Assembly (NCBI GenBank): GCA_039707465.1
Contig: CM077644.1
Span: forward strand, 222,103,962-222,167,961
Length of the DNA: 64,000 bases
DNA from: Rhabdophis nuchalis
Lineage: Eukaryota > Chordata > Lepidosauria > Squamata > Natricidae
Reading direction: 5' to 3'
The position numbers and the translations under genes are program-made. The notes below the pieces were generated by a model, which was given only the letters and a program-made list of their open reading frames with translations, searched no databases and was not told where the DNA came from. The first letter of the stretch is position 1. Each line of letters starts with the position of its first letter. Of the stretch, positions 55,566 through 64,000 are shown piece by piece.

Positions 55566-55590
55566 TCAGCACAAACGTAACACACACAAA
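55416..55590 (+). mobile_element. tRNA/hammerhead unit 2 (head partly lost)
   Basis: CTTGATCAGCTGAGC, then GTTCAAATCCCAGTAAGGG with the A-box part missing, a hammerhead at 55473-55529, then a (TTTA)n tail and AACGTAACACAC. Confidence 0.78.
55473..55529 (+). ncRNA. Hammerhead motif, copy 2 (GAAA changed to TAAA)
   Basis: CUGAUGA (55485-55491) and stem II GAGCU-AAAU-AGCUU are kept. The essential G of GAAA is U at 55506, so cleavage is not expected. Confidence 0.75.
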
Positions 55591-55632
55591 CATGTGTGTG
55601 TTTGTGTGTATGTGTGTGTGTGTTACGTTTTT

Positions 55633-57615
55633 TTTTAATTGAAAAAGTTTTATTGGTTTTACATTTTTCTATAGGGTAGGGTAAGGGATACAAAGAAATT
55701 TTGAGAGCATTCACGTCAGAGTCGTCGGCCCTTCCGAGACCTCAAAATACACAATAAAAAAATAACAAAAAAAAGCATTTTTCATAACACTACAAGGTAA
55801 AAGCAAGTACATATACCTAAATTCTCAATTCCATGCTGTCAGACATTTACAAAAAATCCAGATACAGATATTATGCAAAATTGTTCAAAAAAATCAAGGC
55901 AAAGTTATTTTTTCGATCTAAGTCTCTTGGCTATTGTATCTTCTTTTTCTCCTCCCTGGCCCCGAGCGGGCGGGGCCGTGGCCCCCTCCGTCCCCCCTGG
56001 ATCTTCCCCCAGGGCAGAGGAATATTTTTTAAGAAAGGCTTCCGCCTCAGCAACTGTTTTAATCCTCACTCTTCCTCCTTCCCAGAACACCAGCATCCCT
56101 TCGGGTGTCACCCACTTGAACCAAATCCCATGATCAAATAAAATTTTAGACAAGAAGGAAAATTTCCTCCTTGCTTCTCGAATCTTTCTAGGAATCTGCT
56201 TCAAGATAGTGACCGTTTTTTGTTGGTAAATTAAAGGGTTGTCTCTCTGCGCCCTCAGGATTTCCTCTCTGGTTGACCTTCTAACAAATTTCACATGTAT
56301 CTCTCTAGGCACTTCATTTATCCTGGCATATGCTGAGTTAATTCTATAGGCTAGGTCAATGTCCCCCCTGATCTCATCTTTAGGTTTTTGTAAATAGTCT
56401 GCTAAAATTGTGCTCATAAGATCAGGGAGGCATTCACCAGATTCCTCAAGAACGTTCTGAAATCTCAAAAAATATGTCATTCTTTCCATATCAATCCTAG
56501 ACACATGCCCATCTATTTCCCCAACCTCTTTAGTAACATTTTTAATCTCTCCCTTAACCCCCACCAACCCCCCTTCCAATTCTTCAGTCTTCTGTTTGTT
56601 TTCCAGCATTTGCTTCCTTGTGTCCAGTAGCTCCTTCTTGAAATTGATGTTTTCAGCCCTCTGGGCCTGAATTTCGTTTACCAAAGTTTGTATAACAGTT
56701 TCAAGAGAAGCCATCCGTTGTTCTAAACTTGCCAGTGCTGTTTCTTGAGCCATGATTAACTGTTAAAGTCAGTGCCACCAAAATGGCGTTTTCAGGGTGG
56801 GGTTGGTGAGACTAACCGGGAGCCAAAAGTTCAGATCAAGGTTGAAACGTTGTAAAATTCAGGAACCAAGAGAGAGACAATTTTCCAGCTCAATAGTTAT
56901 AATAACGAAGGTAATCCAGAAAGGAATCACAAATCCAACAAGAAAAAAATTCTTCATTAATATCCAGAGAGAGTCCCACTTGTAAAGAGACGCTGGAAAT
57001 TTTCCATAGTTAAAATAGTCAGGCAGGGACAAAGAAAAGCCACTTTCCACCGCCCATCTCAGAGCCCAGAGGAGAGAGTAGAAAAATAAATTTTTTTTAA
57101 CCAGCCAGACCTAGAAACAATGTTGCAAGTAGCCGCATACCACTTTCCCTTGTTAGAGACAGTCCGGATTTAAGATTTCCGCTTTCTCTTCCAGAGAAGC
57201 CATTTTTAAGTGCCGCTTAAGTCCGAGGGGTTTTTTTTTAAAACAAACACCCCCCTCCCAGTCCATTCAGCCTGGCTGGCAGCAAGGAAAAAAAAGTCTT
57301 TTTAAACTCACTCTCCCTCGCAGCTGAAGCCTCGGCAAGCCTTCCGATCTCTTCCGCTCAGCCCTCTACATTGAAGTGAATGGCGCCGACAGCCGTTGGC
57401 GAAGGGAGAACCCCCCGCAGCATGTTCCTCCTCACCTAGGTCGCGGAGGGGATCGCTCTCCCCACCGCCGTGAGGAGAAACGTCTCCTCCGAGCCGACCC
57501 TACGGGAGACCTCCGGTAACCGGATGTCTCGCCCCCGTGGGGGGGCAGAAAAGGCAACAAAGCGGCGAGCGAGCCCCAGGCTCGCCCGTCGCCGCTGGAG
57601 CCGGAACCGGAAGCC
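55633..57615 (-). mobile_element. Full-length ORF1-only L1 ('half-L1'), second copy
   Basis: A perfect 16-bp TSD, TGTGTGTTACGTTTTT, lies at 55617-55632 and 57616-57631. On the minus strand the element starts GGCTTCCGGTTC (GACTTCCGGTTC in the copy at 8324), carries the same GC-rich 5' UTR, one ORF1 and the same 3' UTR ending AATAAAACTTTTTCAAT. No ORF2 is present. It interrupts the junction between tRNA/hammerhead units 2 and 3. Confidence 0.93.
55905..56753 (-). CDS. L1 ORF1p-like RNA-binding protein, second copy
   Basis: This intact 282-aa frame has the same length and architecture as 9188-10036: an N-terminal coiled coil (MASLETVIQTLVNEIQAQRA onward), an RRM with LRFQNVLEESGECLPDLM and PREIHVKFVRRSTREEI, a C-terminal domain with ILKQIPRKIREARRKF and WFKWVTPEGMLVFWEGG, and the basic end AKRLRSKK. 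About 21 of 282 residues differ between the copies, mostly conservatively and concentrated outside the RRM. Two open frames in elements without ORF2 suggest recent activity or a role for the encoded protein in mobilising its own RNA. Confidence 0.9.
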   Translation of the reverse strand: MAQETALASLEQRMASLETVIQTLVNEIQAQRAENINFKKELLDTRKQMLENKQKTEELEGGLVGVKGEIKNVTKEVGEIDGHVSRIDMERMTYFLRFQNVLEESGECLPDLMSTILADYLQKPKDEIRGDIDLAYRINSAYARINEVPREIHVKFVRRSTREEILRAQRDNPLIYQQKTVTILKQIPRKIREARRKFSFLSKILFDHGIWFKWVTPEGMLVFWEGGRVRIKTVAEAEAFLKKYSSALGEDPGGTEGATAPPARGQGGEKEDTIAKRLRSKK

Positions 57616-57631
57616 TGTGTGTTACGTTTTT

Positions 57632-57727
57632 GAGATGATCAATAAATAAGTCAGGGAGACTAGTATAGATCTATTTTGAGCTTTTTAGTTCTCATCAGCT
57701 AGCCATACCCTTACTGTGATTTGAACC
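57632..57727 (-). mobile_element. tRNA/hammerhead unit 3 (minus, head truncated)
   Basis: Minus-strand tail, hammerhead and the TCAAATCACAGTAAGGG part of the head. Before the half-L1 inserted it lay tail to tail with unit 2, sharing the GTTACGTTTTTGAG segment. It meets unit 4 head to head at 57727. Confidence 0.78.
57654..57710 (-). ncRNA. Hammerhead motif, copy 3 (GAAA changed to AAAA)
   Basis: The minus strand CUGAUGA (57692-57698) is intact. Stem II has one mismatch, and the conserved G before AAA is A. Confidence 0.72.
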
Positions 57728-57890
57728 TGATCAGGAAGAGAACCTGGCTAAGGCTCCTCCCTAGCATGTAATACAGCCCCGGTTCAAATCCCAGTAAGGG
57801 TATGGCTAGCTGATGAGAGCTAAAAAGCTCGAAATAGATCTATACTAGTCTCCCTGACTTATTTATTGATCGGCTCAAAAATGTAACACA
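57728..57890 (+). mobile_element. tRNA/hammerhead unit 4
   Basis: CTGATCAGGAAGAGAACC, an A-box region shortened by a deletion (AACCTGGCTAAGG), B box GGTTCAAATCC, the hammerhead, and the tail CTTATTTATTGATCGG with AATGTAACACAC. Confidence 0.82.
57798..57854 (+). ncRNA. Hammerhead ribozyme motif, copy 4 (best copy)
   Basis: CUGAUGA lies at 57810-57816, stem II GAGCU-AAAA-AGCUC pairs perfectly, and GAAA is at 57831-57834. Helix III is the 10-nt palindrome AUAGAUCUAU, H17 is A at 57844, and stem I is GGCUAG with CUAGUC (6 bp, one G-U) plus an outer GGG/CCC. All invariant core positions are present. Confidence 0.85.
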
Positions 57891-57896
57891 CATATA

Positions 57897-58030
57897 AAAA
57901 AATTACACAGCGGAACTCATAGCTTTCTGTCTAGATGGTCTCTGGTGATGAGCCGAAAGGCAGAAAAGGAGAGCAGTATGCTTCCTCCCTTAATTGGGGC
58001 TTAACAGGGTGTTGTGACACAAGTATATAT
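57897..58030 (+). mobile_element. 5' segment of the tRNA/hammerhead unit, separate copy
   Basis: It matches 54669-54790: GGAACTCATAGCTTTCTGTC, a GGTGATGA-GCC-GAAA-GGC-AGAAA hairpin, then CAGGGTGTTGTGACACAAG. Its tRNA head is missing, and it runs into the tail of minus unit 5. Confidence 0.78.
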
Positions 58031-58069
58031 ATTTGTTTCATTGACTTTTGTTTCCATTTGTGTTTTGTT

Positions 58070-58312
58070 TGTGCTGATAAATAAATAAACAAGGGAGACC
58101 AGTATAGATCTATAGACTAGTATAGATCTATTACAAGCTATTTAGCGCTCATCAGCTAGCCATACCCTTACTGGGATTCGAATCGGGGCTGTGTTACATG
58201 TTAGGCAGATGTTTTAGCCACTAAGCCACCAGGTTCTCCTCCTGATCAGCTAAGCCAGGGGAATAAGTATATACTTGTGTCACAACACCCTGGTAAGCCC
58301 CAATTAAGCCCT
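58070..58312 (-). mobile_element. tRNA/hammerhead unit 5 (minus)
   Basis: On the minus strand: GGGTGTTGTGACACAAG, TCAGGAGGAGAACC, A box TGGCTTAGTGG, B box GATTCGAATCC, hammerhead, and tail. The helix III region is duplicated (AGTATAGATCTAT twice). Confidence 0.82.
58115..58168 (-). ncRNA. Hammerhead motif, copy 5 (GAAA changed to GTAA)
   Basis: The minus strand CUGAUGA (58150-58156) and stem II GCGCU-AAAU-AGCUU are present. One conserved A of GAAA is U, so this copy is probably inactive. Confidence 0.72.
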
Positions 58313-58321
58313 AAGCCCCTT

Positions 58322-58440
58322 CGAAACACAGTAAGGGTATGGCTAGCTGATGAGAGCTAAATAGCTTGAAATAGATCTATACTAGTCTCCCTTGTTTATT
58401 TATTTATCAGCACAAACACACACACACACACACACGTACA
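58322..58440 (+). mobile_element. tRNA/hammerhead unit 6 (head lost)
   Basis: Starts at CACAGTAAGGG just upstream of the hammerhead and ends in (TTTA)n, ATCAGCACAAAC and (CA)n. Confidence 0.78.
58335..58391 (+). ncRNA. Hammerhead ribozyme motif, copy 6 (core intact)
   Basis: CUGAUGA is at 58347-58353, stem II is GAGCU-AAAU-AGCUU, and GAAA is at 58368-58371. Helix III is the palindrome AUAGAUCUAU, and stem I GGCUAG/CUAGUC has an outer GGG/CCC. Confidence 0.83.
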
Positions 58441-58489
58441 TATCTTGCCATCACATGATATATCACAATTTCCCCCCTTCATCGAGCTG

Positions 58490-58548
58490 AGATAGGCATT
58501 CCCTGTGCGTGGCGCATCTGGGCTGTGGGCCTCCAGTTTGACACCTCT
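58490..58548. mobile_element. hAT-type MITE end fragment
   Basis: CTCCAGTTTGACACCTCTT resembles the right end of the GTGTCAAACTC family. The left end is missing. Confidence 0.5.
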
Positions 58549-60197
58549 TAATTAGATGGTCTTCAAAGCTAGCCCCATGGTAAATACAAATATAGGTAAG
58601 TGGAGAGGACAGTATCAGTTACCATAAATTGGAAATTTCCTGGTCAATTCTAAATAATAGAGACATTTGGCCAAAACTATTTTGATTGATTCTTAATTCT
58701 AACTCACATCAATCAGTGTATCTTTGTGCTAGCATTACATTCATGCTACAAAATTGCCAAATATTAGCCTTATGTACAACTCAGATGTGCTTTCAAAATA
58801 ATAGGCCCTAACTGCAAGAAGTGAAAAAACTAGATACTTCTAAAAAGCATTTTTAGACTTCAAAAATCAGTTATGAGATACATTGAGTACTAATGGCTGG
58901 CACCATGCATTGGCCTTATGTGTTTGAAACTATGGTTTATGTAGGAAAAGAACATAGTTTTAGTATTGTAGATGCACAGAATTGTAATGGGTTGTTTAGA
59001 TCATCCCTACGTATATCTATGCAAACTATTTGATGTGTGAAGCCCTTTGAAAACTTCAAAGAGACTTAACAGAGCATATTTATTATCAACAGCTTTCTTC
59101 TTTCCGCAGCATAGAATAAAAAAATATATTTTAATAAGTACAGCTGAGAAATAAACGTTGACTATTTTCTTGTTCTAGTCAAGACTGATACATCAGGAAA
59201 ATTTAAGGGAACTGTTTATCTTTTAAGAAAAACATGTTTCCAACCAAATCCTGAAAGAATTTAGAGGAATGAAAAAATACCCAAAGAAATGTTTCACTTT
59301 GAAATAATTTCCAATATCTAAATGATATCTGGAAAACTTAGAGGCCAGTGCCACACACTCAGTATTTAATTCACCATCTGTTGTTGGCAAGGACTTCTCT
59401 GTTTGTTCTTAGCTAGGAAGCTCAATCATCCCAATTACCATGATTCACTAGGAACAACAATAGAAAATACTGATGGAACTGGTTAACCAGAAATTCACTA
59501 TATTTTTGTTTTAGTTAGAGCTTATGCCCTAAGGAAAAACTCAGCAATGACTATAATTTGCATTATCCCATGAGCATCTCATGGGAGAATAAAACGCTTT
59601 TATTCTGCAAAAAAAAATAACAGCAAAAACCACATTTAAGCTCAGGAGATTTAGAGGAAGGTTTGAAAATTGGAGAATCATTATAGATGAAGCCCAATTG
59701 AAACTGCATTTCACAGGTGCATTGGCATTCACTGTAATGTGAGGGTTGAACAACAAATTGGGTGTGATGTTTTAAGTCAGAAATATGCAGTCCTTTTTGG
59801 TGCCGGGACAGAATGATGTCGCAAGATTATCATTGGAGAAAGTGGGGGCAGAAACTTCATCCCTATTTTTTACAGGTGTATAGGTATGGTGTCAATATCT
59901 TGGTAGCTTTGTAAAATGCAAAAAGTTAGATTCTCAGAACCTGAACAGATTTATTGAAAGGGAGAAAAATGGATTAGATGACAAAAATCTTGACCCATTG
60001 GTATATTCCTTTTACTCCACAACTAATGTCTAAATTAATCAAAGTGGAATTTTTTTGATTCTCTTGCTGATCGCAGGTAGATGCAATGGGGTCTTGATTA
60101 TTCATCTTCCTGTTAAAGGAGGATTGTATAATTTACATATTTTGCACATGTTGCAAACCATTATCCTCTTTCATAAGCTGTGAGAACTTTTATACAT
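58549..60197. other. Non-coding AT-rich DNA, nothing recognised
   Basis: 1.6 kb with no reading frame, repeat ends or RNA motif that I could identify. It may be single-copy. Confidence 0.5.
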
Positions 60198-60275
60198 ACA
60201 ATAATACAATAGCAGAGTTGGAAGGGACCTTGTAGGTCTTCTAGTCCAACCCCCTGCGTGGGCAGGAACCTACAT
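60198..60275 (-). mobile_element. CR1 3' end fragment
   Basis: The plus text AGCAGAGTTGGAAGGGACC and TCTAGTCCAACCCCCTGC is the CR1 3' UTR on the minus strand, with a (TATTG)-like tail at the left. Confidence 0.85.
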
Positions 60276-60486
60276 GGGCTATTATTGATTTTTGGGTATA
60301 TTAGAAAGGGCTATAATACAACTTCTTGTCTCTTCTAATAACTATCTGAAATGGTTAATTTCCTTCCTGTTGTATTTTTTCTTTCTTTCTTGGCTTTAGT
60401 TTCTTTTCTTAGCAATTTCCATCATTTGTCCAGCTTGCTTTCTTCTGTTTTTTCTCTCCTATGGCAGTTTTCATATCCATCTATAA

Positions 60487-60722
60487 CAGGAGTGAAATGC
60501 TACTGGTTCAGATCAGTTCACCCGAACTGGTAGTAAAAAATGCTACCAGTTTGCCTGAACTGGTAGTAAAGAAATGCTACCTGTTTGGGTGAACTGGTAG
60601 CTCTGACGATCAGCTATGTGACAATCAGCTGGTAGCATTTTTTTTTACTACTAGTTTGGGTGAACGGTGCACATGTGCGTGCGAAGCGAACTGGTAGCAG
60701 AATTCAGAACATTTCACCCCTG
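60487..60722. mobile_element. hAT-type MITE, perfect TSD
   Basis: The ends CAGGAGTGAAATGCTACTGG and ACATTTCACCCCTG are flanked by a perfect 8-bp TSD, ATCTATAA, at 60479-60486 and 60723-60730. GAACTGGTAG and TGCTACC motifs repeat internally. Confidence 0.92.
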
Positions 60723-60879
60723 ATCTATAATTGTTTGTTGTTTTCATTGTATAGTTCATTCTAGTACCCACTCAAGGAGGTTCAGCAAACAATTTCTCCT
60801 GTTCTGTTTGAAAATGGTGGCTATACGGTCAAGATCATATTCTGGAAACTGGCTTTGCTTTGAATTTATGTTTACCGGC

Positions 60880-61035
60880 AAAGAAATAAAGGGAGACTAG
60901 CATAGACATATTTCAAGCTATTTAGTATTCATCAATTAGCCATACCCTTCTGGGATTCGAATCCAGGCTACTTGCATATTAGGTAGGTGTATTAACCTCT
61001 AAGCCACAGATTCTCCTTGCCTTGTCAGCTATACC
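60880..61035 (-). mobile_element. tRNA/hammerhead unit 7 (outlying, minus)
   Basis: On the minus strand: GACAAGGCAAGGAGAATC, TGGCTTAGAGG (A box), GGATTCGAATCC (B box), then the hammerhead. It lies 2.4 kb from the main cluster, so the family is dispersed and not only a local array. Confidence 0.78.
60891..60948 (-). ncRNA. Hammerhead motif, copy 7 (C3 changed to U)
   Basis: The minus strand reads UUGAUGA in place of CUGAUGA, with GAAA retained and stem II degraded. Loss of C3 should abolish activity. Confidence 0.68.
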
Positions 61036-61407
61036 AGAGGAAAGATTAAATGTTTTTTCTCTTGAGATCGGTCTATCAGGGCAACCTGGTCTATGCAATG
61101 ATGGGACTGAGGTACTGTTTCCACTTTCGCCTTTCACCCCCAATGCAGGAGCCTTTTCAGGCAGTCGCTTTGATTAGCCTTGTTCTTCTACCTTAGCTTG
61201 ACTTGAAATTTTCATGTGAGTAGTTTGTGAACTGTTCCACAATGATCTGCCATTTTCAGTTGTAACTGAGCTCTTCCATTTCCTTATGCAAAAAAATAAA
61301 ATCTATTTCATTTCAGTGTGCTCTTTCTTGTGACTTCCATGCATATAACTTAACTGCATTACCAACTATGTTATTATTGGTTGAGCAGAAAGTGCTAAGT
61401 CATTTAT

Positions 61408-61409
61408 TT

Positions 61410-61469
<60 letters not shown>

Positions 61470-61470
61470 T
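61408..61470 (+). repeat. (TTTC)n microsatellite
   Basis: About 63 bp of TTTC repeat. Confidence 0.97.
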
Positions 61471-61671
61471 ATTATACAGTCCAACTATTTTTTCCCCTTC
61501 CTACTAAGTCTAACTTTGACATTTTAGTCTCCAACCACAAGCACCACATGCTACTTGAATGTTCTCTTGACTTCAAACTGAACTTGTTCCTCCTTCAGAT
61601 TCATCTGCATCAGTAGTTGAAGCATACACTTGAACAACAATTCTATTAAGGACTGTCAATGAAGTCTAGTT

Positions 61672-61980
61672 CAGAGATGGTATTCAGCAGGTTCTGACCA
61701 GTTCTGGAGAACTGGTAGCGGAAATTTTGAGTAGTTCAGAGAATCGGTAAATATCACCTCTGCCTGGCCCCACCTCCAACTATTCTTTACTTCCCGAGTC
61801 CCAGCTGATCGGGAGGAAATGGGGATTTTGCAGTAACCTTCCCCTGGAGTGGGGAGGGAATGGGGATTTTACAAAATCCTTCCTTTGCCATACCCCCCAA
61901 GCCACGCCCCCCAAGCCATGTCATGTCCACCAAGCCACATTCACAGAGCCAGTAGTAAAAAAAGTTGAATCCCACCATTG
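61672..61980. mobile_element. hAT-type MITE (CAGTGGTGGG family)
   Basis: The ends CAGAGATGGTATTCAGC and GAATCCCACCATTG are flanked by GTCTAGTT (61664-61671) and GTCTACTT (61981-61988), a 7/8 TSD. Confidence 0.88.
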
Positions 61981-61988
61981 GTCTACTT

Positions 61989-63059
61989 GATATTATATAG
62001 ATACTGACTGTGTTGTAGCCAAGTATTCTCTTCGCTATAACCTACACAACTATGAAAGCAACACTTCCTTTTTGTGTGTGCCCTGAATAATAAACAATGC
62101 GATCTTCTAACTGAAAGTGTCCAGTTCCAGACTATTTCAGTCTGTTGTGGTTTAACATGTAAAGATGTATATTCCCCAAACAAGCAATCTAGGGTTAGAG
62201 TAAAGCTGGAACAAGGGAAGGTCATAATTTTGCAGCATGTACAATTTGTGGAGTCTTGATGGTTTCAGAGCTTAGTTGTTTGCTTACAGACATTTCATTA
62301 TTTGATTGGGTAACATCATCACAATTTGTCCAATGTACAATTTGTCCCAATATGCAGCGGATCCCAGAATTTAATCTGTATTTTTGCATATAAGTATTGC
62401 AAAGTCTTTAGAGGAAGTTCTTGCTTATATTAGACAATGCAGATGTCTTCTTTCTCTTAACAGACTGCTCCTAGGTTCTCTCCTAATCAAACAATTGTTA
62501 TATTACACATAAAAAAGCAGTCCGCATCAGGGTCTAGCTTTCCCCATTTTATTCTTTGCCTTACTTCAACAAGTCTCATTCATGGTTTATTTGCTTTTTT
62601 ATACTTTTTTCATAACACTATGATGTAGATCACACTGAACCTGCAACTGTGGTTGACAGTCTATTTATACCTATATCTTTTCAACCTTAGACCAATACAA
62701 TATTTCATTCATATTTACTGAAAGGAGTAGAGACTTAGAAATATGGAAGACTAGGGCAATTATGGGATGCTAGGGCAAATGAGATTAGTGATGCTATTAG
62801 AACAGAAAGACACTTTTCACTAGTACATTGGGAATTAATGTACTGTAAACCCAGCTAGGTTCCATTGGGATATGGATGATTTAAAAGGCACCAGCTATAG
62901 GCTGTGAAAGAATATAACATTCTAGGTTTCCTGGAGAAATAAAAAAACACAGACAAGATCACCTAGAAATGAAATAAGAAGAGGCAGCTTAGGAACTCCA
63001 ACCATGAAAGTCCAAATAGTGGAAGAAGATAAATATTCATGCTGATATTGGCTGATATT
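61989..63059. other. Non-coding DNA, nothing recognised
   Basis: No signature was identified. Confidence 0.5.
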
Positions 63060-63828
<769 letters not shown>

Positions 63829-64000
63829 CAGTGGTGGGTTTCAATTTATTTTACTACTGGTTCACTTGTGGCGCGTGGGCGCAGAAACGTCCAGACAGGT
63901 GGGCGGAGCCTCCTGCCACCACCACTACAGGTTCACCCAATCCGGGGCAAACTGGCAGAAACCCAAGTCTGGTCCCCATCCCCCATCCCCTGCCTATAAA
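63829..64000. mobile_element. hAT-type MITE left part, cut by the window end
   Basis: CAGTGGTGGGTTTCAATTT is the family's left end, followed by TTTTACTACTGGTTCAC. The right end lies outside the window. Confidence 0.75.

Overview
The window looks like intergenic DNA from a squamate reptile, most likely a snake. The inference rests on the repeats: CR1 and L2 LINEs, RTE-BovB fragments, tRNA-derived SINEs of reptile type, Penelope-like sequence, and many short hAT-type elements with 8-bp target-site duplications (TSDs). I see no intact host protein-coding gene, rRNA, functional tRNA gene or CRISPR array. The longest reading frames belong to retrotransposons. All calls come from reading the sequence; no alignment or database search was run.

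Layout. 0-8 kb: a SINE with a 12-bp TSD, hAT and mariner-like MITEs (one nested in another), a minisatellite, and a perfect 137-bp palindrome (7690-7826). 8.3-10.3 kb: a full-length ORF1-only 'half-L1' with a 16-bp TSD. 10-38 kb: hAT MITEs, microsatellites, old LINE pieces, a polyA-tailed retroposon sharing the half-L1 3' end (15.3-16.5 kb), two LTR-like repeats (17.0 and 34.7 kb), BovB and CR1 fragments, nested SINEs, and a (AT)60 tract. 38-40.5 kb: a CR1 LINE with a long open ORF2. 41-49.6 kb: L2-clade LINEs, including a nearly complete plus copy inserted in a minus copy and broken by one in-frame TGA.

50.3-51.2 kb: a hAT-type element (perfect 8-bp TSD) carrying a GC-rich insert that reads as exon 1 of a GDF5/6/7-class TGF-beta ligand, closest to GDF7, ending at a splice-donor-like GTGAGC. 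53.4-54.6 kb: tail-to-tail Penelope-like (GIY-YIG) copies with hammerhead-like motifs in their ends. 54.6-58.5 kb, plus one copy at 60.9 kb: a cluster of about 300-bp units that join a tRNA-like Pol III head (A and B boxes) to a hammerhead ribozyme motif. Seven ribozyme copies are visible and three keep every core nucleotide. A second full-length half-L1 (55.6-57.6 kb) has inserted into this cluster.

Nothing here forms an operon. The relationships are parasitic: non-autonomous elements (half-L1, CR1-tailed SINE, tRNA/hammerhead units, hAT MITEs) presumably depend on enzymes from autonomous L1, CR1, Penelope-like and hAT elements elsewhere in the genome.
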